From NCBI RefSeq assembly GCF_001984155.1, contig NZ_MTQO01000031.1:1-64000 (forward strand): a DNA stretch of 64,000 nucleotides, in the 5' to 3' direction. The stretch is from Actinosynnema sp. ALI-1.44 (lineage in GTDB: Bacteria; Actinomycetota; Actinomycetes; Mycobacteriales; Pseudonocardiaceae). How positions within the stretch are numbered: the stretch's first letter is position 1; every line of letters starts with the position of its first letter. The notes beneath the pieces are model-generated. The model worked only from the letters and a program-made list of their open reading frames with translations. It did not search any database and was not told the origin of the DNA. This document shows, piece by piece, positions 1 to 8,284 of this stretch. The position numbers were made by a program, and so were the translations under genes.

Positions 1-27
1 ACCCGGGGTTTCAGGGCGCGGGCGTCC

Positions 28-155
28 CCTGCCCGTCGACCTGCCCCAGGGAACCACGGGCAGTCAAGAGGATCGGTATGGCTGTCGCTGGGGCTCTTGG
101 GGTAGGCCGACCTCTTGACAGCCCGTGGTTGGCTTCGCCCAGGCCGACGGGCAGG
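28..155. repeat. Long imperfect inverted repeat (about 44-nt arms)
   Basis: Bases 28-71 and 111-155 are near-complementary, separated by a 39-nt loop. The outer 16 pairs (starting CCTGCCCGTCG) and the inner 20 pairs (ending GTCAAGAGG) match with single mismatches; about 8 unpaired bases lie between them. The whole would fold into a very stable cruciform or RNA hairpin. It sits about 130 bp beyond the stop of the MFS gene, so it could be a terminator, but it is far longer than usual and has no U-tract. A small palindromic repeat element is an alternative. Confidence 0.7.
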
Positions 156-174
156 AGACACCCCCGAAGCCCCA

Positions 175-217
175 CTCTGCGCTAGCGCGCACGCCGCCTG
201 CTCTGCGCTGGCGCGCA
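175..217. repeat. Short direct repeat pair in gene-free stretch
   Basis: CTCTGCGCTAGCGCGCA at 175-191 recurs at 201-217 with one mismatch. Each copy is itself nearly palindromic (GCGCTAGCGC). With the long inverted repeat just upstream, this is all I can see in the 282 bp before the first gene; there is no convincing reading frame there. Function unknown. Confidence 0.6.
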
Positions 218-282
218 GGGCCGCAAACCCCGCGCTACCCGCGAGCAATCTCGCGCCGGCGCGCTACCGGCCACCGGCCGAC

Positions 283-1500
283 CTAACGGGCCAGCGTGCG
301 CCGCGCGGCCCAGCCGAGCAGAACCAGATCCAGCGCCGAGAACAACACCACGGCGGTCGGGCTTGGCAGCCAGATCAACGCGACTCCGATGGCCAGTACG
401 GGTATCGACAACCCCGCGTACGCACCGAGGAACAGGGCGGCCAGAACCTCACCCCGGACAGCGGGTTCGGCCAACGCGGCCGCCGTGGCAACCGACGAAC
501 GGAACACCAGACCAGTCCCTGCACCGCCGATCACCGCGCCGACGAAGAACAGCACAATGCTGACCGTCAGCACGCTGACCGAGACCACGACCAGTCCTGC
601 CGCCATCGACGCGAAGCCGATCTTGAGCTGTGGGCGGGTGGTCACCCGGGTGAACACCACCTGCGCGGCCGCCGCCGCGCCCATCAGCGCGAACGTGGCG
701 ATGCCGCCGAGCAGTTTCGACGGCTGCCCGAAGACCAGCGTGAGCAACGTCGGCGCCAGCGCGGTGAACAGGCCCATCAAGGCGAACGCGGCGAACGCCC
801 CGGTCGCGGCGCCGAAGAACCTCGGCAATGCGTCCTTCGGCAACGACATCGCCTGCGGGCGGTAGGCCGGGCGCTCTTCCGCGCGCTCGACCGTCTCCGG
901 CACCAGGCTGATCGCCAGCGCGCTGAGCAGCAGCAGCCCCAGGAAGATCAGGTACGGGGTGGTCAGCGGCGAGTCGACGAACCGCACCAGCAGCCCGCCC
1001 ACCAGCGGGCCGATCGCCAGGCCACCGGCGTTGACCACCGTCGAGATCAGTCCGGACCGCGCCGGGTCGCCGTCCGGGCGGGCGATCGTGCGCAACTCGG
1101 ACAGGTGTGCCGTGGCCGACGCGACCATCGCGCCGATCCCCGCACCGCCGATCAGCCTCGCGATGATCAGGCCCGTTAGGTCCGGCCAGACGACGAAGAT
1201 CAACGCGGAGACTGCCTCGACGAGCGTGGCCGCCAGGATCACCCGGCGGCGGCCGAACCAGTCGCTGACGTGGCCGACGAGGTACAGACTCGCCACGACG
1301 CCCACCGCGTACATGGCGTAGATGACGGTGATCACCCAGGTCGGGAAGCCGTCACGGTGCTGGTAGATGCCGTACAGCGGGGTCGGCACGGTGGAGAAGG
1401 CGAGCGCGATCGTGAACGCGGCCGCGATCACCCAGAATCCGCCACCGTGGCTGACGCGCCAGGTGGGCGCGGCCGGGCGTGCGGCAGCAGTGAGAGTCAT
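283..1500 (-). CDS. MFS transporter, 12-TM drug/sugar exporter type
   Basis: 405-aa integral membrane protein of the major facilitator superfamily. The loop between helices 2 and 3 carries the MFS signature (GHVSDWFGRRR, about residues 70-80), and hydrophobic segments fill the rest in a 12-helix pattern. The ATG at 1500 is preferred over an upstream extension because it has a GGAG ribosome site about 5 nt upstream and starts just before the first helix. It is divergent from a LysR gene, with an 82-bp shared promoter region, the classic layout of a LysR-controlled exporter. The substrate cannot be read from sequence. Confidence 0.88.
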   Translation of the reverse strand: MTLTAAARPAAPTWRVSHGGGFWVIAAAFTIALAFSTVPTPLYGIYQHRDGFPTWVITVIYAMYAVGVVASLYLVGHVSDWFGRRRVILAATLVEAVSALIFVVWPDLTGLIIARLIGGAGIGAMVASATAHLSELRTIARPDGDPARSGLISTVVNAGGLAIGPLVGGLLVRFVDSPLTTPYLIFLGLLLLSALAISLVPETVERAEERPAYRPQAMSLPKDALPRFFGAATGAFAAFALMGLFTALAPTLLTLVFGQPSKLLGGIATFALMGAAAAAQVVFTRVTTRPQLKIGFASMAAGLVVVSVSVLTVSIVLFFVGAVIGGAGTGLVFRSSVATAAALAEPAVRGEVLAALFLGAYAGLSIPVLAIGVALIWLPSPTAVVLFSALDLVLLGWAARRTLAR

Positions 1501-1555
1501 ATCTCCACGTTGACTCCAGCCATCCATCAAGTCCAACGAAAGATCCTGGCGCGAT

Positions 1556-1574
1556 TTATCGGCTTCGACGATAA
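1556..1574. promoter_or_regulatory. Putative LysR-type operator (T-N11-A dyad)
   Basis: TTATCG-N7-CGATAA is a perfect 6-bp dyad that contains a T-N11-A core (T1559 to A1571), the hallmark of LysR-family boxes. It lies 8 bp before the LysR start and about 56 bp from the divergent MFS start, so one bound regulator could repress itself and control the exporter. Confidence 0.55.
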
Positions 1575-1582
1575 TTGGGCGC

Positions 1583-2461
1583 ATGGAGACCCGGCAGCTG
1601 GAAACGTTCGTCACGGTCGCCGAGGAACTCAGCTTCACCCGTGCGGCACAACGCCTCCACGCGGTGCAGTCCACGGTGTCCGCCGCGATCAAGGCACTGG
1701 AGGCCGAGCTGGGCACGAAGTTGTTCGACCGGTCCACTCGGCGCGTCACGCTGTCCGCGGCGGGCGCGGCGTTCCTGCCGGAGGCCAAGGCCGCACTGGA
1801 GGCCGTCGACCGGGCTATGGCCGCGGCGCAGGAGGCGTCAGCGGGGCTGCGCGGCACCATCAGGGTCGGCACGATGACCAACATCACGGTGTTCGACCTG
1901 CCGGAGCTGCTCGGGTCGTTCCACCGGCACTATCCCCTCGTCGACATCCACGTCACCGTCTCGGCGACGGGGTCGAGCGGGATGGCCGACGACGTCCGCA
2001 CCGGCAGGCTGGACCTGGCGCTGCTCGGCCTGCCTGAGTCCGACCTGGCCGGGCTGACCGTCAGACCGCTGGCCAATTGGCCGTACACGGTGCTGCTGCC
2101 GCACGACCACCCGCTGGCCGGGCGTGCCGGTGTGGCACTGGCCGACCTGGCGCACGAGTCCTTCGTGGACACGCCGTCCGGGTTCGGCAACCGGGTCGCG
2201 ATCGACCGCGCCTACGTCGCGCTGGGTTCACCGCGGCGCGTCGGGGTCGAGGTCGCCGACTTGCTCGCGGTTTCCTCGTACATCCGGGCCGGGCTGGGTA
2301 TCGCGGTCATCCCGGATCCTGGGATGCCGATCGGGACCGGCGTGGTCCGCGTGCCCCTGTCGGACGGCATGACCTGGCCGATGACGATGGTGACCGCGGC
2401 GGGCAAACCACCCAGCCGGGCGTTGCGGACGTTGCTCGACCTGATCGCGAGCGACTTCTGA
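1583..2461 (+). CDS. LysR-family transcriptional regulator
   Basis: 292 aa, normal LysR length. Residues 1-60 form the winged helix-turn-helix (METRQLETFVTVAEELSFTR, then a typical recognition-helix block around AVQSTVSAAIKALE). Residues about 90-290 match the two-lobed LysR effector domain, beginning at LRGTIRVG. It is divergent from the MFS exporter and probably its activator or repressor; a T-N11-A dyad lies just upstream. The effector is unknown. Confidence 0.9.
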   Translation: METRQLETFVTVAEELSFTRAAQRLHAVQSTVSAAIKALEAELGTKLFDRSTRRVTLSAAGAAFLPEAKAALEAVDRAMAAAQEASAGLRGTIRVGTMTNITVFDLPELLGSFHRHYPLVDIHVTVSATGSSGMADDVRTGRLDLALLGLPESDLAGLTVRPLANWPYTVLLPHDHPLAGRAGVALADLAHESFVDTPSGFGNRVAIDRAYVALGSPRRVGVEVADLLAVSSYIRAGLGIAVIPDPGMPIGTGVVRVPLSDGMTWPMTMVTAAGKPPSRALRTLLDLIASDF

Positions 2462-2496
2462 CGTTCCACTGTGACCGGTTGGATCGGTCTGGCCGG

Positions 2497-3495
2497 CTAA
2501 CACAGCGGCGCGACCGAACCGCGGCGAACCAGTTCGACCGGCAGGATCACGCGTTTGGCCGGAGTGGCCGGGTTGGCGATCCGTTCGAGCAGCAGCCGCG
2601 CCGCCTCGAAACCCATTTCGTAGTGGGGGATCCGCACCGTCGTCAGGCCGGGGCGCTGCCGGTCGGCGAACGGCATGTCGTTGAACCCGACCACCGACAC
2701 GTCCTGTGGACACGACAAACCCCGCTCCTCCAAAGCGGAGTAGCACCCCAATGCGATCAGGTCGTTGCCCGCGATGATCGCGGTCACGTCCGGCTGCAGC
2801 CGCAGGGCCGCGACATACCCGGCTTCCTCGGTGAAAGCGGTGGCGAACGTGACCCGCCCGGGATCGACATCCAAGCTGTGGGCGGCCATGGCGTCGACGA
2901 ACGCGCGGTAGCGCTCCCAGCCCGTGGACAGTTCCTTCGGCCCGGCGACGTGGCCGATCCTGGTGTGCCCGAGCGAGGCCAACAGCCGCACCGCGGAGTG
3001 GACACCCGCGTTGTTGTCGTTGGTCACCGACGGGATGTCGCCCGCGTCCGTGCGGCGGTTGACCAGCACGGTCGGCACGTGGTCGGCCGGTGACGGGTCC
3101 TCACGGCGGCCGGTGGCCAGGATGAAGCCGTCGGTCTGCCTGCCGCGCATCGCCAGCAGCAGTTCGTGTTCACGCTCGGCGTCGCCGTCGGTGTTGCCCA
3201 TCAGCGCCATGTAGCCCGCTTCCCGCAGGCCGTCCTCGATTCCTCGGACGATCGGAGGAAAGACAGGATTCTTCAGGTCGGGAATGATCACCCCGGCGAC
3301 CGACGACGTCTTGGTCCGCAGCATCCGCGCCGCCGAATTCGGCGCGTAGCCAAGGGACTTCGCCGCTTCGAGCACGCGGTTGGCCGTCCGGGTACTGACC
3401 TTTCCCCTGGTCTGGGGATTGAGGGCACGACTGGCTGTTGCCGCGTGCACCTTGGCCAGGCTGGCGACATCCTTGATGGTCGGTGGTTTTTCCAC
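2497..3495 (-). CDS. LacI-family transcriptional regulator
   Basis: 332 aa from a GTG at 3495. This start fits because the LacI HTH normally begins within a few residues of the N-terminus (EKPPTIKDVASLAKV) and AGGGTGG lies upstream; an upstream extension of 44 residues has no homology-like content. HTH residues 5-55 include the hinge (YAPNSAARMLRTK), followed by the periplasmic-binding-protein fold to the C-terminus. The likely target is the next gene upstream, an NAD-dependent dehydrogenase whose promoter carries two LacI-type palindromes (4662-4744). Confidence 0.9.
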   Translation of the reverse strand: MEKPPTIKDVASLAKVHAATASRALNPQTRGKVSTRTANRVLEAAKSLGYAPNSAARMLRTKTSSVAGVIIPDLKNPVFPPIVRGIEDGLREAGYMALMGNTDGDAEREHELLLAMRGRQTDGFILATGRREDPSPADHVPTVLVNRRTDAGDIPSVTNDNNAGVHSAVRLLASLGHTRIGHVAGPKELSTGWERYRAFVDAMAAHSLDVDPGRVTFATAFTEEAGYVAALRLQPDVTAIIAGNDLIALGCYSALEERGLSCPQDVSVVGFNDMPFADRQRPGLTTVRIPHYEMGFEAARLLLERIANPATPAKRVILPVELVRRGSVAPLC

Positions 3496-3507
3496 GGCGG
3501 CCACCCT

Positions 3508-3535
3508 AGCGGTAACTGTGTGGCTACCTACCGCT
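3508..3535. promoter_or_regulatory. Inverted repeat in LacI-gene promoter
   Basis: AGCGGTA (3508-3514) and TACCGCT (3529-3535) form a perfect 7-bp inverted repeat with a 14-bp spacer, 13 bp before the GTG start. It could be a regulatory site for the lacI-type gene. It does not match the LacI-type motif seen further upstream, so its binder is unclear. Confidence 0.3.
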
Positions 3536-3686
3536 CTCGCCGAAGAAATCACCAGGACACCGCAACGGTCCCGACTGCGCGTGGTCGCCCGCCGCGCCGC
3601 GGCCACCCGCCCGGACGATCGGCGCACGCCGGGCAGAGTCCACTGTGTCCGGCGTGGAAGCTCCGTGTCCGCCGGGGAAACCGGAG

Positions 3687-4640
3687 CTACCCTTCGTCGT
3701 CGGCGGGCAGCCCGTCGGTCAGGTCCGAGTCCTCCGGTTCCAGCGCCCAGCCCGCCCGCCGCGCCTGGTCGAGGATCAACGCGGCGAAGTCCTCATCGAC
3801 GTGCCCGGTGCCGACGGCGGACGCGATGATCTGCGCGGCGGTCGACGCGAGCGGCATCGGCGCCTCCAGTGCCCGCGCGGCCTGCAAACCGAGATCGAAG
3901 TCCTTGCGCAGCAACGGCATGGTGAACGTGGGGGTGAAGTCGAGCCGGACGAGCGCCGGTGTCTTGTACTGGCTGAACGCCGAGCCCATCACCGACTGGT
4001 TGAGGAACTCCAGGAACGCCGCCCGGCTCACCCCGCCCTTCTCGGCCAGAACGGTGATCTCGGCCATCGACTGGATGACCACGCCGAGGAACACGTTGTG
4101 GCAGATCTTGACCAGCCGGGCGACCTCGTCGTCGCCGACGTACGTCACGCCACGCCCGAGTGCGGCCAGCACCGGCTGGACCTGGTCGAACACCGGCCGC
4201 GGCCCGGACACCGCCAGCGTCACGCGGCCCGCGTCGACCACCTTCGGGTTCCCGCTCACCGGGGCAGCGAGAAACTCCGTGCCCCGCTTGAGGGCGACCA
4301 CGCGGACACCCGCGGACGCTTCCCCGGACACCGTCGACGAGTCGATGAGGACCTTCGGCGCGAAGTCCGGGTTGGTCAGCACGCCACCCTTGCCCGCGGT
4401 GACCTCTTCGAGGTCGACCGACGCGGCCACCATCGTGAACACGACGTCCCGGTCGGCGAGGTCGGCCGGCCGGTCCGCCACGCTCGCCCCATGCGGGACA
4501 AGGGCCGCGGCCTTGGCCCGGGTCCGGTTGTAGGCCATCACGTCGTAACCGGCTTTCAGCAAACGCCGGGCCAGCGCGGCACCCATCCGGCCGCAGCCGA
4601 TCCAGCCGATCCGGGGACGGTCCGCGGGAAAGGCCGCCAT
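3687..4640 (-). CDS. NAD(P)-dependent dehydrogenase, 3-hydroxyisobutyrate dehydrogenase family
   Basis: 317 aa. The N-terminal Rossmann motif (IGWIGCGRMG) is followed by the substrate-binding signature (PVSGNPKVVDAG, about residues 120-131) and the catalytic lysine segment (LVKICHN, about 165-171), as in beta-hydroxyacid dehydrogenases. The ATG at 4640 has AGGAG/GAGG upstream; an ATG 36 nt earlier adds 12 residues with no family similarity. The exact substrate (3-hydroxyisobutyrate, tartronate semialdehyde or an imine) cannot be decided. A LacI gene lies immediately downstream and LacI-like operators lie upstream, suggesting induction by a small metabolite. Confidence 0.87.
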   Translation of the reverse strand: MAAFPADRPRIGWIGCGRMGAALARRLLKAGYDVMAYNRTRAKAAALVPHGASVADRPADLADRDVVFTMVAASVDLEEVTAGKGGVLTNPDFAPKVLIDSSTVSGEASAGVRVVALKRGTEFLAAPVSGNPKVVDAGRVTLAVSGPRPVFDQVQPVLAALGRGVTYVGDDEVARLVKICHNVFLGVVIQSMAEITVLAEKGGVSRAAFLEFLNQSVMGSAFSQYKTPALVRLDFTPTFTMPLLRKDFDLGLQAARALEAPMPLASTAAQIIASAVGTGHVDEDFAALILDQARRAGWALEPEDSDLTDGLPADDEG

Positions 4641-4661
4641 CACTACCTCGCTCCTGAAGTG

Positions 4662-4744
4662 TGCAATCGTTCTCATTCACGATGCCTCTAGATCTGATGG
4701 CCGTCAAGGCCCTACTGCTGGTCATACCCGTGAGAACGATTGCG
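4662..4744. promoter_or_regulatory. Paired LacI-type operators
   Basis: TGAGAACGATTGCA (minus strand, 4662-4675) and TGAGAACGATTGCG (plus strand, 4731-4744) are 13/14 identical and in opposite orientation. The first fits the LacI/GalR consensus TGnnAnCGnTnnCA exactly. It ends 22 bp before the dehydrogenase ATG, where repressor binding would block transcription; the second, about 70 bp away, could support looping. The adjacent LacI gene is the obvious binder. Confidence 0.6.
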
Positions 4745-5086
4745 AAGCGCGCCCAGGAGGAATCAGCGGTCCCCGGCACCGTCGAAGCAACCACCGCGAC
4801 GGGCGCGCGGAAACCGCCGGTCTCGCCATGGAGGAGTCGCACCACCTCCCGCGGGCACAGTTTGCCGCACCACAGGGGCACTGGCCGCGATGCCGTTGTG
4901 ACCAATCCCGACAACACAACGGCTTACCGCTGTCTGCCGGACACAACATTGCGCCGAACCGCCGACGTGCGAATGCTCACCGCGGGGGAGGAACCGCCGC
5001 ACTGGATGCCTGTCGTCCGCAGCGGGGCTTCGGCAACGCGGGCGAACCGCCGCGGTCCCGGCGACGCCGAAAGCCGGGTCGCAGCC
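4745..5086. other. Gene-free stretch with weak hairpin
   Basis: I find no supportable gene in these 342 bp on either strand. A 6-bp stem (CCCGGC at 5057-5062, GCCGGG at 5073-5078) lies 9 bp past the MarR stop on the minus strand and may be a weak terminator. The rest shows no repeat or promoter that I trust. Confidence 0.4.
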
Positions 5087-5554
5087 TCACGACTTCTTCG
5101 CGACCGCCTTGCGCTGATGCTCGACCACGTCCATGAAAGCGGCCTTGAACTGGGTGAAGGCGTCTCGGCCCAGCCTGCGGGCGTGCCGCTCCTGCAGGGT
5201 GTTCATGATCTTGTCGGCGGCTCGCATCTGGTCGAGCCCGCGCTCGGTCGGGCAGACCAGTTTCGCGCGGCGATCGGCGGGGTCGGGGTGCCGTTCGACG
5301 TAACCCAGCCGCTCCAACTCGTCCACGAGTGTCCCGATCACCTGCTTGTGCTGGCCGGACAGGCGGGCCAGGTCGGTCGCGCGGACGCCTTCCGCGTCCA
5401 TGTAGGCCATCACCGCGCCGTGCCTCGGCAGGATGTCGTCGAAGCCCTTCGCGGCCAGCGCGGCGAACAGCTCGTTCTGCACCGCGAAGAGCAGTCGCCC
5501 GGCCAGCACACCGAGATCCGGATTCGTCCTGTTGCGCTGCGCCCGGCTCGTCAT
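5087..5554 (-). CDS. MarR-family transcriptional regulator
   Basis: 155 aa. The winged-helix core occupies residues about 40-110: the helix-turn-helix at VRATDLARLSGQHKQVIGTL and the wing DPADRRAKLV, the hallmark (D-x-R/D-x-R) of MarR proteins. GGAG lies upstream of the ATG. No partner gene is obvious; its 3' side faces the gene-free stretch and its promoter lies just downstream of the GntR/TetR hybrid gene. The regulated target is unknown. Confidence 0.9.
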   Translation of the reverse strand: MTSRAQRNRTNPDLGVLAGRLLFAVQNELFAALAAKGFDDILPRHGAVMAYMDAEGVRATDLARLSGQHKQVIGTLVDELERLGYVERHPDPADRRAKLVCPTERGLDQMRAADKIMNTLQERHARRLGRDAFTQFKAAFMDVVEHQRKAVAKKS

Positions 5555-5673
5555 CCGCTCCGTCCTCTGTGCTGTTCCCGCCGCTGTCCCCCGCCGCTGT
5601 CACCCAGGGCTGTCACCTCAGGGGCGATTCTCCCGTATCGATTCGGTGCGCACGTCGCCGACGGGATGACCGA

Positions 5674-6582
5674 TCAGTGTAGTTCGCGGCGTCCCAACCG
5701 CCGTTCCACCCCGTCGAGCAGCAGGCGCAGCCCGTACTCGAAGACCTTGTCCAGGTCGTAGTCGAACTCGTCGGTGATGATCTCCGCCATCGTCGGGTAC
5801 CGGCCGGTCACCAGCAACCGCCCGAGTTCCTCCTCCTGGCTGCCTATCCACTCGTCGTGGGTGATCCCGGAGTCCTGGCGTGCCCGCGTCTCGTCCTGCA
5901 GGGTCAGCGCGAGGCCACGGACGTGCCCGAACACGCTCAGGTGCGTGTACATCATGTCGTGCATCGACAGGCCGTGCCGGCGCAGCACGGTGAGCACCCA
6001 CTCGGTGTACATGATCAGGTTCGGCGACACACGCGGGCGTGTCATCGACATCGCCTCGGCGACCCAGGGGTGCCGTCTGCAGACCATCCACATCAGACGT
6101 GCGGCGATCTCCACGGCGGTCCGCCAGTCCCCGGGTATCCGCTCGGGGAACGGCTGCTCGGCGAACGCCACGTCCGCCATCTCCACGACCAGGTCCTCCT
6201 TGCTCGCCACGTGCCGGTACAGCGACATGGTCGCCACCCCCAGGTCCATCGCGATCCGGCGCATCGAGACCGCCTGCAGGCCCTCCGCGTCCGCGATCAC
6301 GATCGCGGCCCTGATCACCGCCTCCCTGCCGAAGTCGCGTTCCTTGGCCTCCTTGCGGGCAGTGGCGGCCGACCGGACGACTGTGCCCGCGCCTGGTTTC
6401 GTGTCCACGACACCGTCGTCACGCAAAGCGGCGATCACCTTGGTGGCGGTCGCCATCGCGACGCCCCACTGCCGCGTGATCTCCCGCGTCGACGGGACCC
6501 GGTCGCCGGGCCGCAGGTCCCCGCGCGCGATCCGCGCCTTGATCTCCGCCGCGATCCGCAGGTAGGGCGCTTCAGCCGCCAT
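5674..6582 (-). CDS. Hybrid GntR-HTH / TetR-family regulator
   Basis: 302 aa carrying two DNA-binding units in one chain. Residues about 6-72 are a GntR winged helix (RIAAEIKARIARGDLRPGDR, then an STREITRQWGVA helix-turn-helix). Residues about 80-130 are a TetR helix-turn-helix (GLQAVSMRRIAMDLGVATMS), followed by a helical TetR ligand domain (YRHVASKEDLV onward). A GGAGGGG ribosome site precedes the ATG. It is divergent from a flavin monooxygenase and probably controls it through the two CGCACTAGT sites between them. Such fusions occur in actinomycetes; the inducing compound is unknown. Confidence 0.88.
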   Translation of the reverse strand: MAAEAPYLRIAAEIKARIARGDLRPGDRVPSTREITRQWGVAMATATKVIAALRDDGVVDTKPGAGTVVRSAATARKEAKERDFGREAVIRAAIVIADAEGLQAVSMRRIAMDLGVATMSLYRHVASKEDLVVEMADVAFAEQPFPERIPGDWRTAVEIAARLMWMVCRRHPWVAEAMSMTRPRVSPNLIMYTEWVLTVLRRHGLSMHDMMYTHLSVFGHVRGLALTLQDETRARQDSGITHDEWIGSQEEELGRLLVTGRYPTMAEIITDEFDYDLDKVFEYGLRLLLDGVERRLGRRELH

Positions 6583-6593
6583 TTCCCCTCCAC

Positions 6594-6651
6594 CGCACTA
6601 GTGAGCCGCCGGATAGAGCCAGCTTAACAGCGTCCAACGCACTAGTTCGCT
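6594..6651. promoter_or_regulatory. Two CGCACTAGT operator-like sites
   Basis: CGCACTAGT occurs at 6594-6602 and again at 6638-6646, each centred on the palindrome ACTAGT. The second is part of a longer imperfect dyad (6636-6651). They are 44 bp apart in the 103-bp space between the divergent hybrid regulator and monooxygenase genes, as expected for operators of the GntR/TetR hybrid. Confidence 0.5.
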
Positions 6652-6685
6652 ATACAGCGTACGAGCCGATCTGTACGGTGTACTT

Positions 6686-7864
6686 ATGCGCACTGCACTG
6701 ATCTCCGGCGCCGGCATCGCCGGCCTTTCACTGGCCTACTGGCTGACCGAGCACGGCTTCCGCGTGACGATCGTGGAACGCGCCACCGCGCTGCGGTCCG
6801 GCGGACAAGCGATCGACGTCCGCGGCGCGGCGCGGGACGTCGTCACCCGGATGGGCCTGATGGACCAGATCCGAGCCGCCCACACCGGCACCCACGGCAT
6901 CGCGATCATCGACGGCAAGGGCAGGCAGATCGCCAGGATGGGCGGCGACGACTTCGGTGACTCCGGCGGGATCGTCGCCGAGCTCGAGATCCTGCGTGGC
7001 GACCTGGTCCGGATCCTGCACGACGCGCTGGCGCCCGGGTCGGTCGAGTTCGTCTTCGGTGACACCATCGCCGCGCTGACCGAGCACGGCAACGGTGTCA
7101 CCGTGACGTTCGGCAAGTCGGGCACGCGCGACTTCGACATCGTGGTCGGCGCGGACGGCATCCGCTCAGGCGTGCGCGACCTGCTGTTCGAGGCCGACGT
7201 GCGGGACCTCGGGTACTACACGTCGTACTTCCCCGCCCGGATGGACATCGACTTCGACGGCTGGGAGCTGATGTACTGCGAGCCCCGCCGCGCCACGCTC
7301 GTGTATCCCGTGGGCACCAGCGGTGAGGTCCGCGCCATGCTCGCGTTCTCCGGGCCCGAGATCCCCGGCGCCCGGCGCGACCCCAAAGCCCTGCTGGCCA
7401 AGATGTTCGACGGCGTCGGCTGGGAGCTGCCCGGGCTGCTCGAGCAACTGCGGGACACCGACGACCTGTTCTTCGACCGGGCCGCGGAGGTCCGCGTCCA
7501 GCGGTGGTCACGCGGGCGCGTGGTGCTGCTCGGCGACTCCGCGTTCGGCGGCTCGCTCGGCATGGGCACGAGCATGGCGATCGTCGGCGCCTACGTCCTG
7601 GCGGGTGAGCTGTCCACGGCCGGTCACGAGCAGGCGTTCGCCCAGTACCAGAACGAGATGAGCGAGTACGTGACACGCAACCAGAAGCGGCCACCTGGCT
7701 CGAGCGGGTTCGTGCCGGGCAGCCGCGCGGGCATCTGGCTGCGCAACCAGTTCATGCGGCTGCTGCCGCACCTGCCCGGTCGCAAGAGGATGCTCGGCGG
7801 CATCGAGAAGTCGGCCAACGCCATCACGCTGAAGACTTACACACGATCTGTCTCTCCCGCATGA
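6686..7864 (+). CDS. FAD-dependent monooxygenase (TetX/PHBH-like)
   Basis: 392 aa, group A flavoprotein monooxygenase. The dinucleotide-binding GAGIAG (about residues 8-13), the NAD(P)H/FAD DG motif (VVGADGIRSGVR, about 152-163) and the second FAD motif (GRVVLLGDSA, about 274-283) are all present. These enzymes hydroxylate aromatic or polyketide substrates using NAD(P)H and O2; some inactivate antibiotics such as tetracycline or rifampicin. Divergence from a TetR-type ligand sensor suggests response to a xenobiotic or self-made compound. The substrate is not readable. Confidence 0.88.
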   Translation: MRTALISGAGIAGLSLAYWLTEHGFRVTIVERATALRSGGQAIDVRGAARDVVTRMGLMDQIRAAHTGTHGIAIIDGKGRQIARMGGDDFGDSGGIVAELEILRGDLVRILHDALAPGSVEFVFGDTIAALTEHGNGVTVTFGKSGTRDFDIVVGADGIRSGVRDLLFEADVRDLGYYTSYFPARMDIDFDGWELMYCEPRRATLVYPVGTSGEVRAMLAFSGPEIPGARRDPKALLAKMFDGVGWELPGLLEQLRDTDDLFFDRAAEVRVQRWSRGRVVLLGDSAFGGSLGMGTSMAIVGAYVLAGELSTAGHEQAFAQYQNEMSEYVTRNQKRPPGSSGFVPGSRAGIWLRNQFMRLLPHLPGRKRMLGGIEKSANAITLKTYTRSVSPA

Positions 7865-7891
7865 TCGGCCTCCTGTGCGACCCTGTGGGGT

Positions 7892-8284
7892 ATGAGCGAC
7901 GACCGGAACGTACTCGGCGGCGCCCTCGAGGAATGCGGCACTGACCCGGTGACCGGCTTCTACCGAGACGGCTGCTGCGACACCGGCCCGGAAGACGTGG
8001 GCAATCACACCGTGTGCGCGGTGATGACAGGCGAGTTCCTGCAGCACCAGCGGGAAATCGGCAACGACTTGGCGACACCGCGGCCGCACCTGGGTTTTCC
8101 CGGGCTGCGCCCGGGGGACCGGTGGTGTGTCTGCGCTTCGCGGTGGCTGCAGTCCTATGAGGCCGGCGTCGCGGCGCCGGTGGTGCTCGCCGCGACGCAC
8201 GCACGCGCGTTGGAGGTCGTGCCGCTGGCGGCCCTGCGGGAGAACGCGGTCGACGTGCCCGCCGACCCCAGCTCGCTGCTCTAG
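7892..8284 (+). CDS. DUF2237 family protein
   Basis: 130 aa, recognisable as DUF2237 from the conserved opening (NVLGGALEECGTDPVTGFYRD), the GNHTVCAVMTGEFL block and the GDRWCVCASRW segment. Conserved cysteines cluster around residues 15, 28 and 78-80, which would fit metal binding, but no activity is established that I know of. It overlaps the convergent glycosyltransferase gene by 4 bp at the stop codons. Confidence 0.85.
   Translation: MSDDRNVLGGALEECGTDPVTGFYRDGCCDTGPEDVGNHTVCAVMTGEFLQHQREIGNDLATPRPHLGFPGLRPGDRWCVCASRWLQSYEAGVAAPVVLAATHARALEVVPLAALRENAVDVPADPSSLL

Noticed and set aside
4661-5761. Long plus-strand open frame across the MarR region
   Set aside because: Its second half is the mirror of the MarR gene and its first half crosses the operator region with low-complexity translation and no ribosome site.
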